DNA of 64,000 nt from Misgurnus anguillicaudatus (GCF_027580225.2 NC_073358.2:29972501-30036500); one strand, 5' to 3'; positions 44,841-57,453 are shown, counted from the first letter of the stretch. Made by a program: numbers and translations. The notes: a model not told the origin generated them from the letters alone.

Positions 44841-45938
44841 GAAAGATGGAGGTCAGAAGCTGTTTCTGCAAGACTGTTGAAGGGGACTAAGAGAAGACAT
44901 GAAGATTATTAATTGTGTGTGAATGTGAGTCTTGGTTTGTAATTGTCCCTTATAAAAGCTTCCACTAGTTACCTCATCCTTTATAAATGAAGCCACATTG
45001 AAATGTTTCAAACAAACCGCAAACATTAAAACACGAACAACAGCCATTAAAATCTGACACTTAAAAGGACAAAGAGAAATTTGGATGTAATAAATATGAC
45101 CCTCCACATCATAAAGATTTATGCCTTTAAGAAATTACAAGTTAATTTTCAAGCACTAAAACCCTTGTAAGTGTAATAAATTCAGCAACTCGTTATATTT
45201 CAACAACCAAATTTGCAAGATTTTGAATAATCACTTTTTTCTCTTTGGGTGCACCTAAAAGCCTATGTAGGAGGCACGTCCGAATCCAATTTTTGCTTTA
45301 CCTCCTGTTTCCTAAGACAGCTTCATCAGATTGATTTTTAAAGGCAGCATATGTATCCTTCGCTGCCTTTAATATCCCACAATTAATGGAAAAGAAGTTT
45401 TAGTGTAAATAAAAAATAATTAATCTTACTTCATATTCATTTCAGCATTTTTTAATGAAAAGCTGTCACTGTTAACATGAATTAATGGATAATCAACTAA
45501 CTTAAACAATGGTATTGCCATTAACTAACAAAGAATCAACAAAGAATAATAAATAGTGATAAACTATATTGCTCATTGTTAGTTTAAATTAGCTTATGCA
45601 TTTACTAAGGTTAATAAATACAACCCTATTGTAAAATATTACCGTTAACATAACTCATGTTCTGACAAACACATTAGTTGGGTTATTGCATGTTGACAAC
45701 TCAAATTTTAATTTTATTTTATATAAAACTCTCAAAGGAGCTGTTAAATAAATTTGTGTTTGCCGAAAGTATAAAATGTCTTAACAGCAGTTATGTAACC
45801 TCCAAGGTGACAAGAGGACTTTTTTTCTGGTAAGAGACAAAAGCTCCATTTAGGTCCAATGTCTCATCTGTGACTGGACCATTTGAGAAGGATATGAATT
45901 TAATTGGCTCAGTGACACTAAATTCAGCAATCATTACT

Positions 45939-45939
<1 letters not shown>
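44841..45939. other. No gene recognised over 1.1 kb
   Basis: AT-rich, non-repetitive sequence. Confidence 0.45.
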
Positions 45940-46019
<80 letters not shown>

Positions 46020-46026
46020 CTCTCTG
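45940..46026. repeat. (TC)n microsatellite
   Basis: About 35 TC units with a few interruptions at the edges. Confidence 0.96.
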
Positions 46027-47871
46027 CATGCATAATTAGCTCAGTTTAATGTCTGTTTTTCCACTCTAATCAAATTGGTTCAAATGTCAAATGCCATAAA
46101 ATGTTTCTTCCAGAGACTGGACAAAAGGAAAGATTACCAAATAAAAATATCAGCGCTGGAATATTAGATGGTCATGCTATTGGCCTTTCTTCAGAGACAA
46201 AGTTATGAGAGAAAGGAAAAATGTTATTATATTGTGCACTTGCATATGTGCCATTCATTTTTATATTTGTAGTATAATGAAAAATAAAATGTGGTATTTA
46301 AACTCATACGCCACATGTGTAATTGCTCACTGCCATACTGTTTCCATATCGGAACCTTTGTTTATGACAAGGCCTGTACGCCCATTAACACAATACTCTT
46401 TGCAGCTTTCATGTTGTAAGGGTAATTCGGTTTTAATCTCAACTGTTAACAGTAGCTACAAGGTATAGCTCATAAAACAGCACATTTTACACACAAAGAG
46501 GTGCCGCTCATAAAGTGTGTGTGCGCGTGTGTGTGAGTGTGTTCCAATATTGTTGGAATTTAATTTCACAATGTTGGAAAAACTGACTAAACAATGTCTA
46601 AATGAAAATGTAAAATTGCCATAATGCTTCTACGAGTGACTGGATAAAGGATAGAGCTAGCTCACTATAAAAACAATAGAGTCAATGGAAAAGCCTTGTA
46701 ATAATAAGAGTACCAGTCAGTGTGTGCGTGAAAGAGTGAATGTGAGGAAAACAAGGCAGTGTAAGATAAAATTAATTTTTATCATTCAAAATATATCATC
46801 ATGTTATTTTGTGTCTCTTTTATGATGGATTGACACCAGCCCAGAGAAGTAAACAAACTTAATAAATTACATTACACCTATGAGAAAGTCTCAGTCATTA
46901 TACTAGTGGCAGGGTACTATACTTGATAAATTAGACTCTCAGACATTGAAATTTGACATAGATGACTTAAAGAAATTGTCTTGAAGTCAGAGGCTCTTAC
47001 GATAGGGTGCTATGTTTCTTTTATGCCTGTATCTCCTTATAGTCTCATCTTAAAATTGTCTTATTCGTCATTTGATTAAATCTGATTCAGTTTGTAAAAT
47101 GAGATATATCTTGACTTTAATATATCTTATCTAATAATATATCTCGAGTTTAATGCTCATATTATACCATATCATATCAAATTTATCCAGAAGAGGAAAT
47201 GGATGCTTTTACTCATTTCCCTCTTCATCTGTATTAATTTCGATGATTTATATATTTTCTGAAGCTGTTCGATCGTCTGTTGGTAGAATATAATCAATGT
47301 CATTTTTTATCTTACCAGCCATGACAGTATACTGGCATAGTTATTTCCAGATATGCAACAGAAAACTATTTCAAATAAAAACTATATTTGCAGATTAAAC
47401 CTACATTAATACTGTGGGAGAATGAGAGACACTTTTATGATAAAAGAGCATTGCGAACACAAACGAAAACTTCCAAAACCTTCTCTCAATCATATCATCT
47501 TTTTTAACCCAACACTCTGTGTTACTTTGGCCAAACACACTCACAAATGCATCAAAAGGATTGACCTACAAGAAAAGGGATTGTCCCAAGATTATAATAA
47601 AACCATCTGTGGTGTATTTGTTTTCTGCCAATGATAATTTGACACAAACCACTGCCCCAACAAATCAGCAATGTTCAATTTAAAGTGCCAGACAGATCCA
47701 ATATTGAAAATGACTTGTATTGCAGTGTGTCATGCAGCTGTCCACCAATGTAAACGATGTGCAAAGTAGTTAAACCAAAAAGTGCACAATTAATAAAGTT
47801 ATTGGCTTCTAAAGTAGGGAGTCGACTCTGAATTGCTGAAATGAGTCAAAATATTTTCTGTTAAAGTTTAA
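46027..47871. other. No gene recognised over 1.8 kb
   Basis: A short (GT)n lies near 46518-46542. Frames at 46205 and 47422 have no splice context or recognisable motif. Confidence 0.42.
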
Positions 47872-48116
47872 GGGGTGGTTTCCTGGACAGGGATTAACTT
47901 AAGCCAGAACTAGGCCTCAGTTTAATTAGGAAATATAACTACTTTTAAAAAACATGTCTTAATAAAAACATTACTTGTGCACATTTTGAGGCAAAACAAA
48001 CAACAAAGGGCATTGATGTATTTTAAAATACGTTAGTGCAAGTTTTTTCAGTCTGGACAGATCCTACATTTATTTTAGTCTAGGACTACTCTAATCCCTG
48101 TCCGGAAAAGCACCCC
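47872..48116. mobile_element. GGGGCGGTTTCCCGGACAGGG MITE, copy 3
   Basis: Begins GGGGTGGTTTCCTGGACAGG and ends CCCTGTCCGGAAAAGCACCCC. The interior shows CCAGAACTAGGCCTCAGTTT on the left and TTTTAGTCTAGGACTACTCT on the right. Confidence 0.85.
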
Positions 48117-48194
48117 AAATCAATAAATAATCTTAAAAGTCTACACGTCACAGAAAAGCTCTGTTTCGTATTTCAATTTGTTTGACTGTTAATT

Positions 48195-48255
48195 TAAATG
48201 ACATTTATGCATTTGGCAGATGCTTTTATCCAAAACGACTTACAGTGCATTAGTT
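48195..48255 (-). mobile_element. SINE tail fragment, minus strand
   Basis: CATTTGGCAGATGCTTTTAT then CCAAAACGACTTACAG is the reverse of the tail TGTAAGTCGYTTTGGATAAA shared by tRNA-derived SINEs and L2-type LINEs of bony fishes. The tRNA-like head is missing. Confidence 0.6.
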
Positions 48256-48804
48256 TGTTTAGTGGCTAGTTTGTCCATAGTGTGGTTTCCAATGTTTAAA
48301 CATTTTCCTGGAGTGCAGACTGTTTACAATGAGTCCTGACAGTCCAGACATAGTGTAAAATTAAAGTGTGTGTGTGTGTGTCTCAAGTGATGCTTTTCAA
48401 GTGACTCACCCGGCAGACATTGTTTGTGCAAAACAAACATCATCATTAACCTTTGTTAAATCCGTCTGGTGTTTACTAAACAAATAAATTGAGTGTTGTT
48501 CTTTTGCAGTTGTCAATCTATTTAAAAAAAAAAGTACAACCAAAAGTCTGTCATTATTCATTTACCATCATCTTATGTCAAACTATGCCTTGTATACAAA
48601 AAAAAAATCACATTTAAAGAAATGTTATGCAGCAAACATTTCCTTAAATCCAGGAGCTGTCAAAGTGCTAAAAGTTCCATTGTGCACTTTTTCTAAAGCC
48701 AAAATATAGTTAAACATGTTTGTGTGTCATTACTATGGTAATAATAGTAAATTATGCATAATTAACCCATGCAACTAACCCTAAATGAAACTCTAACACT
48801 ACAT
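48256..48804. other. No gene recognised
   Basis: A short (GT)n lies at 48366-48380. AT-rich. Confidence 0.45.
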
Positions 48805-49036
48805 GGCAATTCCCCAGACAGTGTTTAGTTTTATCCAGGACTAGACCTTAGTTATTTTATGTCATTTAAGTATTTTTTACAAACAAAACTTACAAAAACA
48901 ATACTTGTGTGCATCTTGAGACAAACCAATGTTACTGATATATGTTAAGCTGGGTGCAAAATGTTTTTAAATTAAGGCAGCTCAAACATGCATTTTAGTC
49001 TGGGATTAGGATAAGCCCTGACCGGGAAACCGCCCC
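48805..49036. mobile_element. GGGGCGGTTTCCCGGACAGGG MITE, copy 4
   Basis: Begins GGCAATTCCCCAGACAGTGT (eroded) and ends CCCTGACCGGGAAACCGCCCC (intact). Layout and 232-bp length agree with copies 1-3. Confidence 0.8.
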
Positions 49037-49329
49037 TAAATGTTGTTAATCATTATTACCCAGTACTTATGTATAATTACACACTGTATCAGTAACACTG
49101 TAAAAAATGTGTAACCAAAGTATTTATTCACTAATATTTTTCACACTATGTTAAAGCATTCAGTAACTAGCATTAAAGTTTTCATTTTGTGGTGAATTAT
49201 TCCAAAGTAGCCTACAAGACTGAACTCTGACCTGTATCACATGAAGTCTGTTTGCCACGCCATGTCCTTTATAGTTGAAGAAAACACTGATCAATCAATC
49301 TCTTCACCCTTAAAAATAAAGGATCTTAA

Positions 49330-49782
49330 AGGGACATATTTTTTTGATAATATGAAATATGATAATTTTCCAGCTCCCCTAGAGTTAAACATTTGATTCT
49401 TACCGTTTTGGAATCCATTCAGCCGATCTCCGGGTCTGGCGCTACCACTTCCAGCATAGCTTAGCACAATCCACCGAATCCGATCAGACCATTAGCATCG
49501 CGCTCAAAAATAACCAAAGAGCTTCAATATTTTTCCCATTTAAAACTTGACTCTTCTGTAATTACATCGTGTACTAAATTAAAAGTTGCCATTTTCTAGG
49601 CCGATATGGCTAGGAACTATACTCTCATTCTGGCGCAATAACAAAGGACTTTGCTGCTGTAACATGGCTGCAGCAGGCGTAGTGATATTACGCACTGCCC
49701 GAAAATAGTCCCCTTGGTTATTTCAATAGCACATAGGGGAGCTGGAAAATGAGCATATCTTCAAAAAAAGTGGAATGTCCCT
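49330..49782. mobile_element. TTAA MITE, AGGGACATWYTTTTTTGA ends
   Basis: TTAA at 49326-49329 and 49783-49786. The left end AGGGACATATTTTTTTGATA and the right end (complement of AGGGACATTCCACTTTTTTT) are inverted repeats, with CCAGCTCCCCTA / TAGGGGAGCTGG mirrored just inside. The 453-bp interior lacks a frame. Confidence 0.85.
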
Positions 49783-49813
49783 TTAAAAGGTACTTCATAA
49801 CGATGACTTAGAA

Positions 49814-50067
49814 CAGTGGTTCCCAAACTTTTTCAGCGTGCGGCCCCCCTTGTGTACCGTGCATTCCTTCGTGGCCCCCCAAAGAAAATTTGTGACAAAA
49901 AACTGTTCTAAAACTCAACATTTTAATTTAAAGAAACATTAAATTATACAAAAAGTAGTGCTTTTGGTTAGTAGCCTTATTCATAATAAATTAATGTATT
50001 TCATAAAATGTCATAAAACTGGGGCCCCCCTGGCACCATCTCGCGGCCCCCAGTTTGAAAACCACTG
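49814..50067. mobile_element. hAT MITE, CAGTGGTTCCCAAACTTTTT ends
   Basis: The 8-bp duplication ACTTAGAA/ACGTAGAA (one mismatch) flanks CAGTGGTTCCCAAACTTTTT and the complement of CAGTGGTTTTCAAACTGGGG. GGCCCCCC runs lie near both ends. It is 254 bp and has the form of the Charlie-like hAT MITEs found across vertebrates. Confidence 0.88.
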
Positions 50068-51504
50068 ACGTAGAAGACCATTTTGGTTCCGCAAAGAACA
50101 CTTCAGTCAAAGGTTCTTAGAAGAATTATTTCTTTCATACCTTTCTAAAAAAAACTTTATTTAAATACATACTGTTTGTTTGTAACAAAAAATGTTCTTT
50201 GGACGTTAAAGGTCAACCAAAAAGCAATCTTGAAGCACATTTATTTGTGAGTGTTTTGTACAATACAGTTTTAAAACAAACAAACAAACAAAAACTTTAA
50301 AAAGAGTAACAGTGCAAGGACGTTGGAATTGATGAAGTGTGGATAACACCAACATCGTGGCACAAGATATCATATCCGGTTGCCACCCATATTCACAGAT
50401 GTTTCCACAGTCTAGTTGCACATTGGTCTGGGTTTTAAAACCGAAATCAGACCAGACTATAATGTGCTGTGAACCCGGATGATTGCTTTCATCTTATTTC
50501 TGGCCACAATCCATGGGTGTGAAAATGTGTCCAGCATGTGTTTGTGTCTGTATGTGTGTTTACTTACAGTAAACATGAATTGCTGGCCTCTATACAGTAG
50601 GCATGAGTGGTTTAAAGTGTGCTAATTACCCGTTATGTTTGCCAGATGTCTTGACATTTGTGTGTGTGGTCTAAAATCGAACTAATTCGATATCTGTTCA
50701 GAACATTTATACTAAGAATGTATGTTTGCATACAGTACGTGTGTGTTTCCTGCGTACATTATCTCTGAATTCCTCTGGTTTACATCTAGGACAGCTTACA
50801 GAAGTCAACAAAGGAATCTGAATGTTAATTAACCAGAAAATGCCAGATTAGGCAGAAAAATAAGAAGGGAGAGAAAGGGGCGTTCATCCGCTGAAACAAA
50901 TGGGGAAATAGAGAAACAAACTAAAAGAAAGATTCACTAGAGAAGCCTACAGCTAATAAGCCACCGTGGGAGTTACAGGAAAAGGCTCATAGACTCCCAC
51001 ACACACCAACTCACACTCATTTTCGCATTTAAATGTAGACAAGGGAGATTTAACATATGATAAGAACCGCTGTAGAGTTTCATGCTGATTCAAAGTGTCA
51101 TGGTGAGGGATTGCAGGATTGCTTATAAAACTGTGACGATTTCAAAACAGCCATTGAATTTCCTACAATATTTTACTAATTACAAACTCTACAGGCCTTC
51201 GCCTCCCACTCCCCAAACGCACACTCCATCTGCTCGTGTGCTGTCTAATTAGGGAGCAGCTTATTTAACCGATGAAAGGGGAGGCGGCCCCCAAACGTCA
51301 GACCACAGTGCCAGTGAAGAATCTAAATCCACTGCTGATTTAGACTATTAACAACACAAACTGGTGGAGCAGAGGCTGCAGATGGGTACGTGTGTGCATT
51401 ATATTGCCCTTTATTGGTAGGTATTATAACTTCATACGTCACATTGATAGCTCGATAACTGCCCTTATGAGTAAGTACACAGTCTAATTAGTGTGTTGTA
51501 CATT
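50068..51504. other. No gene recognised over 1.4 kb
   Basis: Mixed-composition DNA with a 71-codon minus-strand frame at 50206 that runs over an AAAC repeat. No transposon ends found. Confidence 0.42.
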
Positions 51505-51640
51505 TAAATGGCAGGCGTTTTATCCAAAGCGACTTACAGCTATTCAGTCTATACTGAATATATTTTTTCCCCTGAGAATCAAACCCACAAGCTTTGCTAT
51601 GTTAATGCAATGCTCTACTATGTGAGACAGAGGAACATAC
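51505..51640 (-). mobile_element. tRNA-derived SINE, near-complete, minus strand
   Basis: Read on the minus strand it has a tRNA-like head (box A in ATAGTAGAGCATTGC, box B in GTGGGTTTGATTCTCAGGGG) and a tail TGTAAGTCGCTTTGGATAAA ending ACGCCTGCCATTTAAATG. The tail is the type shared with L2-clade LINEs, whose enzyme would mobilise it. It is about 135 bp. Confidence 0.7.
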
Positions 51641-51923
51641 TAAAAGGTATTGCAACTGTATGCATTAAAGTAGTGAATGGAATTGCAGTTTTGGCCTTTT
51701 TCTCATGCACACACACTTTTAAAAGTATATAAAAAATTTATTAGCAGCATGCACATATGTATATTAAAGGTAATATACACTCACCTAAAGGATTATTAGG
51801 AACACCTGTTCAATTTCTTATCAAAGCAATTATCTAATCAACCAATCACATGGCAGTTGCTTCAATGCATTTAGGGGTGTGGTCCTGGTAAAGACAATCT
51901 CCTGAACTCCAAACTGAATGTTA

Positions 51924-52286
51924 CTGTGCATTCAGACCGCCACCGGCGAGAGCGTCAATAAAAGCTCTGGCTGCCCTGCCAACGACGCTAAAGAAAAGGT
52001 GTAGTGGACGCTCTGACGCTTGAATGCATTCTCTGAATTCCTCTCAGGCGGAGGTTTCCGCCATCCGATTGGTTGCCGCCGAACATTTCCGCCTTCCGAT
52101 TGGTTGCTGCCGAACTGCGTCATATCTCATTACCATAAAGTTGAGCTGATTTTAACTCTCCTCGACGCTCACGCTGTACATGACGCGCCGCGCAGCTGCT
52201 CAAAGGAGCTCGCCGCCGGCTCTTATTAAAAATGAATGACTTCCGGCCACTTTGACGCTCTCGCCGGTGGCGGTCTGAATGCACAG
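51924..52286. mobile_element. MITE with 34-bp perfect TIRs and TTA duplication
   Basis: TTA lies on both sides (51921-51923 and 52287-52289). Terminal repeats starting CTGTGCATTCAGACCGCCAC are identical for 34 bp. A TTA (TWA) 3-bp duplication is the mark of PIF/Harbinger. The interior is CpG-rich for this window and contains a repeated TTCCGCC-TCCGATTGGTTG block at 52070-52110. It interrupts the 5' region of the Tc1 copy and is therefore younger. Confidence 0.87.
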
Positions 52287-52309
52287 TTAGAATGAGAAAA
52301 TTTTGAGCA

Positions 52310-53320
52310 TGGCATGGTTGTTGGTGCCGGACGGGCGGTCTGAGTATTTCACAATCTGCTCAGTTACTGGGATTTTCATGCACAACCATTTCTAGGGTTT
52401 ACAAAGAATGATGTGAAAAGGGAAAAACATCCAGTATGTGGCAGTCCTGTGGGCGAAAATGCCTTGTTGGTGCTAGAGGTCAGAGGAGAATGGGCCGACT
52501 GATTCAAGCTGATAGAAGAGCAACTTTGACTGAAATAACCACTCGTTACAACCGAGGTATGCAGCAAAGCATTTGTGAAGCCACAACACGCACAACCTTG
52601 AGGGGGATGGGCTACAACAGCAGAAGACCTCACCGCATACCACTCATCTCCACTACAAATAGGAAAAAGAGGCTACAATTTGCACAGCTCACCAATCTCA
52701 CCAAAATTAGACAGTTGAAGACTGGAAAAATGTTGCCTGTTCTGATGAGTCTCGATTTCTGTTGAGACATTCAGATGGTAGAGTCAGAATTTGGCGTAAA
52801 CAGAATGAGAACATGGATCCATCATGCCTTGTTACCACTGTACAGGCTGCTGGTGGTGTTGTAATGATGTGGGGGATGTTTTCTTGGCACACTTTAGGCC
52901 CCTAAGTGCCAATTGGGCATCGTTTAAATGCCACGGCCTACCTGAGCATTGTTTCTGACCATGTCCATCCCTTTTGACCACCATGTACCCATCCTCTGTT
53001 GGCTAATTCCAGCAGGATAATGCACCGTGTCACAAAGCTCGAATCATTTCAAATGTTTTTTTGAACATGAAAATGAGTTCACTGTACTAAAATGGCCCCC
53101 ACAGTCACCAGATCTCAATCCAATAGAGCATCTTTGGGATGTGGTGGAACGGGAGCTTCGTGCCCTAGATGTGCATCCCACAAATCTCCATCAACTGCAA
53201 GATGCTATCCTTTCAATATGGGCCAACATTTCTAAAGAATGCTTTCAGCACCTTGCTAAATCAATGCCATGTAGAATGAATACAGTTCTGAAGGCAAAAG
53301 GGGGTCAAACACAGTATTAG
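52310..53320 (+). pseudogene. Tc1 transposase, frameshifted
   Basis: Reading frames in three registers together cover a Tc1 transposase. The helix-turn-helix zone falls in 52310-52700, with basic motifs such as GRRMGRLIQADRRATLTEIT at 52480-52540. The catalytic zone follows. All three acidic codons are present: Asp in S-D-E-S-R-F (codon 52744), Asp in QQDNAPCH (codon 53016) and Glu in SPDLNPIEHLWDVVERE (codon 53126). The distance between the last two, 110 nt, is not a multiple of three, so at least one frameshift lies between them. Another separates 52765 from the upstream part. The last 97 codons (53027-53320) are open to a natural C-terminus. It is a pseudogene, less damaged than the copy at 13385. 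Confidence 0.88.
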
Positions 53321-53354
53321 TATGGTGTTCGTAATAATCCTTTGGGTGAGTGTA

Positions 53355-54654
53355 TAATGCATACTACACAGCAAACTTTAATGTAAATAGCGTATTGTTT
53401 CTTTTGTCAAAGATCTGACAAACACAGCTCAAAGATCAAAAGTTTAAAAAAAGAGATACAATCGATGACTTTAGCACATAAAAGTAATAAATTAACAGTT
53501 TTAACAGATTATGTCGTGTAAAGCAGACAACCCTCTTTCTTAAGCACGCATTAGGCAAGTATTTAATGTTAAATTAATCAAAGCAATGGGGAAAACGGTC
53601 AATATATGTCCGGGTCAGAGCAGGATGATATTGACAACATCCATTCCTAAGTAATTACTTTTCCAGTTCGTAAAGACCAGCGTTTTAACGAGTGTGGCTG
53701 AGTCCGATAAGAGTGAAGTCCCTCATGCAGATTAAAGCCTGAGCATTCTCTTCTTTAATTAAAGGGCAATAAATCTGATAAATTTGTCTTTTCCTTATTC
53801 CAGTTTCTGGATGGAGTGGTTATTTATTGTGTGTAGATTAAATATCCACCTTAATCAGTGATGCCAGAATTTCCAGTCTTGTTTTAAATTATGCTTGTTG
53901 TTATGACAGCCAGACTAACATGCGTAGCATCTTAAACAACTAGAATATTTTAGGACGGGTTCAAGGAATAGTTAACCCAAAAATTTAAATTCTTTCATAA
54001 TTACTATCATCCTATAATGATCTATCTGACATCCTTTTAATTAGCTAAACACAAAACTTTTTTCAAAAAACATATCTGTAACTACATATGAAGTTCAGAT
54101 GCAAAATCCGCAAAGTGTGTCTGGCATGATTTTCTGTTAATAGCATCAAACTGGATTACTGGATTCTTGCCTAGAAACCGATATTTTTACATTTTTACAA
54201 TTGTTTAAAGTTTAGAAAATATAAAAGTATAAATCAGAAAAAATAGTATAAACCAATATTTAAAGTGACATACTAACGCAAACACCAATTCTAACCCTAA
54301 ACCGAAGCGAAAATGGTTTGAAAATAGGAAAAAGCAGTTGAGTAACTAATCCGTGAGAATGCCACGGAAAAAGACAGTCCGTAGCAGGGCCACGGAAAAA
54401 TGCGGAGATCCGTGAGAATGCCACGGAAAAATTAGCACAAAATTCCATGACTATCCCACGGAACTTTGTGAGATCATGTTGATAAAGGAGTGCCTGTCAA
54501 TGTTTAAATTTTTTCGAGGAGCAAGAATGGATTATATTTCCAAAAACCTGCAGCAATCTAACTAAGCACTTTTCCACATCAAAGACAGTTTTAATAAATA
54601 TGGACTTTGCTGTGGATTTTTGCGTACACACACTTTATAAATAAGGCCCCAGGA
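53355..54654. other. Spacer with two repeat relics
   Basis: At about 53966-54030 AGGAATAGTTAACCCAAAAA is a decayed left end of an AGGGATAGTTCACCC element without a partner. At 54349-54373 and 54410-54434 the phrase ATCCGTGAGAATGCCACGGAAAAA occurs twice, with CCACGGAA also at 54388 and 54467. No gene seen. Confidence 0.5.
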
Positions 54655-55110
54655 AGGCACTGGCCCACTCAGATTTACGGCTGGCCCACCCAGTCAGAAG
54701 AGACACAAAATATTGGAAAAGCAGAAGAAATCCTGCATAAAATATAATAATTTTGCTAATAATAATCCCTCAAATGCCCATCATTCAGAAATAAATAGCT
54801 ATTTATTTAGAAATTGTATAATTTGTATGTGTTGTTAAACCTTTTAAAGAAGACAGTTATTATTCATTTCATTGCATTTCTGTTCCTAAATACTGTTATA
54901 CCTTAATTTGTAACTTTGTTCTTTTCAAAAAAAAAATTATGCTTTTCATTTTTTGATTTGTTTTTATATTATTTTCCTCTTTTCCCTATATGTTTTTTTT
55001 TGCTGATCCAAAAATTATTCGATCCATGACTCAAAAAAGTAATGTAATCCTTTTAACCACTTCTTTAATGTAAAATTGAGGTCCACCCACTAAGTTTTAC
55101 TTTTCTGGCC
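54655..55110. repeat. Fragment related to the hAT at 17605
   Basis: GCTGATCCAAAAATTATTC then GATCCATGACTCAAAAAAGT (54998-55045) matches in order the sequence near 20250-20290 within the hAT element at 17605-20478. Ends GGCACTGGCCCACTCAG and TTTCTGGCCTCCACTG may be old termini. Confidence 0.45.
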
Positions 55111-56029
55111 TCCACTGATTTTATGTGAAAAAATTTACTAAACATATAGGTTGTGTCAAGAGCATTTGGTTACAATCATTATCTTATTTTTTTTAAGGAA
55201 GTGGCGTTTAGCAGCTTTTGCATCTGACCTCTTTACTGTATGTCCCAAAATGTTAAAGATCTAAAAGCATGTATTTATTCATAAAGTATAATCTAAATGA
55301 CTCCAATGAGTTAAAGTCCCACTGTGGGAAGAATCAAGTTTTTATTGTTGTTTATATGTCTATGTGGTGTTTTTAATTTGCTTTAAGACAATTCATGTGC
55401 AAATTCATCATTCTACACCATTGCTGAGTATTTTCTCCATAAAACTGGAGACAGTCTTATTTTCTGTGGTTTAAAATCGCCTTGGTTTCCATCGTCACAA
55501 ACATGTAACCAATCACATCAACACAGTTTAACGTGTGGATCAGTAGTTTGAGTCATAGATATATTATGTATGGATATCTCATAGACTGCGCTGAGAGTGA
55601 GACGTTTGCAGCACAGCTGCTTTAGCTCTGCTTTTCTGATGCTCACATGTGCTGCTCACACATGCACTGTGAATGCTGTAACCTGTTAACATAAGCGCTA
55701 AAAGATTAGTGCTGCAAACGCGCAATTCATGTATACATTGTGTGAAAACGAACTTAGCAGTTATGTGTCTGAAACTGCTGAATGTAGCATCTATTTACAT
55801 ATATATCTATAGTCCGAGGTGGTGCGAAAGAGTAATCATTTGCATATTCATATATGGTCCGAGCTGTGCTACTGAGTAGATGCAGGGAATTTGCATATTC
55901 ATAGAGCAACGTATACTAAATGAAGCAAGGGTGTAGAGTTACAATCAAGCTGTTTTTTTAAGTATGAAGAAATTACTGTGACAGGGAAAACTTTTATATG
56001 TAATATTATGATGGTCAAAGATGAGTTTT
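55111..56029. other. No gene recognised
   Basis: Contains ATTTGCATATTCATA twice (55850 and 55890) in similar contexts (GGTCCGAG/AGTCCGAG nearby). Otherwise non-repetitive. Confidence 0.42.
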
Positions 56030-56565
56030 AACCGAGGGGCAACCTTCCGATCTCTCTGATAAAGCCAATACGGAAGTGACTTAAACTGCAATTTATCGAC
56101 TGGCCGCTAGAGGCAGGCTTCAAAAGGGAGTCAATTCCAATATACCCCAATGTTAAAATGGCCAACTTTACAGTAGAAAATAATGTTTACAGCCTGGTAC
56201 AAAAATAGTTTTTGGTCTATATAGCTAAGTTTGCCCTTCATGACTACTATGAGGGGGGGTGCATTTTTTGTAACTCCTCCATTTAAATGATATTAAGCTT
56301 TAAAGTTCTGCATAATTAAGGGCAAGGCCACTTGAGTGAAGGATGACCAGCCACTGTGGTCACTAAAATCGAGCTAGGCGGGCGTGATTTCAGCAACCAG
56401 ACACCTCAGCTTCACCAACCTCTTTACCCATTTTCGGATATTTACGAGTGATGTGTGATGACGCGCGGCCAAGATGGCGACAGAAGGCAACGCCTCCTCT
56501 AAGCTTCAAAAACAATCTTCAGATAGGTGACGTCACGGACACTACATCCATCTTTTTTACAGTCT
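56030..56565. repeat. Unclassified interspersed repeat ending ACAGTCTATGG
   Basis: The stretch with GGGCAACCTTCCGATCTCTC at the left and GTGACGTCACGGACACTACA, TCTTTTTTACAGTCTATGG at the right resembles a dispersed fish repeat from memory. No second copy or terminal duplication exists in the window, so its class and limits are uncertain. Confidence 0.35.
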
Positions 56566-56575
56566 ATGGTTTTAA

Positions 56576-56826
56576 AGGGAAACAAGGCAGCATTTTTATG
56601 TTAATAAATCATTTTCGTAAGTCGGTATATGGTTAAATGACTCATTACATGACGAATGAAGACTCTCTCGCCCGCCCCTACCGTCTGTAGGAAGAATACC
56701 CCACTTGCAAGTGTATCCGACCCGGTGTCCTTCAGTCTCGTAAAGTCTCAGATATAGAAAGCATTTACTCCCAGACACTAGGGGGAGCTAGTAGAGAAAT
56801 AATACTCAGACTTGCCTTGTGTGCCT
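56576..56826. mobile_element. TTAA MITE, AGGGAAACAAGGCA ends
   Basis: TTAA at 56572-56575 and 56827-56830. The left end AGGGAAACAAGGCA and the right end (complement of AGGCACACAAGGCA) are inverted repeats with two mismatches. 251 bp, no frame. Confidence 0.7.
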
Positions 56827-56929
56827 TTAACTGATAAAATGATTGACTATGGAAAAAAATTATTTTCTTCTAAAGCATAACGATAGGTATGTGAGAAAAC
56901 AACTAATATTTTTGCTAATTTAGCATACG

Positions 56930-57420
56930 GAAAAAAAGTTTTTTAAAATATACAAAAATTTGTTGAAATATATTTTGGAACATGTTTACAAAAATGTATT
57001 TTTCACTGATATATTTTTTGCCTATTTTTTGTATATTTTGAAATATATTTTAAAAGTAAATAAATTTTAAAGCTTTAAAAAAGCTCCCTCCATATATTTT
57101 AATCCATAGAAATATATTCACATCGCATTGGAAGAAAACCATTGTTTATGTTACAAACCTTTAAAAAGTTAAAAATGTAATATATTTTCAACTTCAAAAA
57201 TATACTTTATAAAATTAACTTGTATTTAGCATATATTTAAAATATATTTAGGCAAAAAACAAATTTTCCATATGGGATGTAAACTTAAAAAATGTTTGCC
57301 CTTAAAATACATTTTGAAATATATGTTGATAAATTAAGGTTAAAACTAAATATATTTCCAAATTTAAAAATATATTCAATATTTAGCATATTTTTTAAAT
57401 ATATTTTGGCCAGAGAAGTG
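56930..57420. repeat. AT-rich AAATATATTTT repeat cluster
   Basis: At least ten occurrences of AAATATATTT(T) or its complement in 490 bp, some inside longer mirrored phrases (TATTTTGAAATATATTTTAA at 57036 against TTTGAAATATATGTTGATAA at 57311). Possibly a decayed palindromic element, with ends undefined. Confidence 0.55.
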
Positions 57421-57453
57421 TATTTTTTGTGTAAAAATCCGAGTGCTAAACTA

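Larger units (their letters stand above)
51778..53352 (+). mobile_element. Tc1-like transposon, CACTCACCTAAAGGATTATT ends
   Basis: TA at 51776-51777 and 53353-53354. The left end CACTCACCTAAAGGATTATT and the right end (complement of CACTCACCCAAAGGATTATT) are inverted repeats that continue into a few more matched bases. The transposase relic occupies about 52310-53320. A 363-bp MITE is inserted at 51924-52286, and without it the element is about 1.2 kb. Confidence 0.9.
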
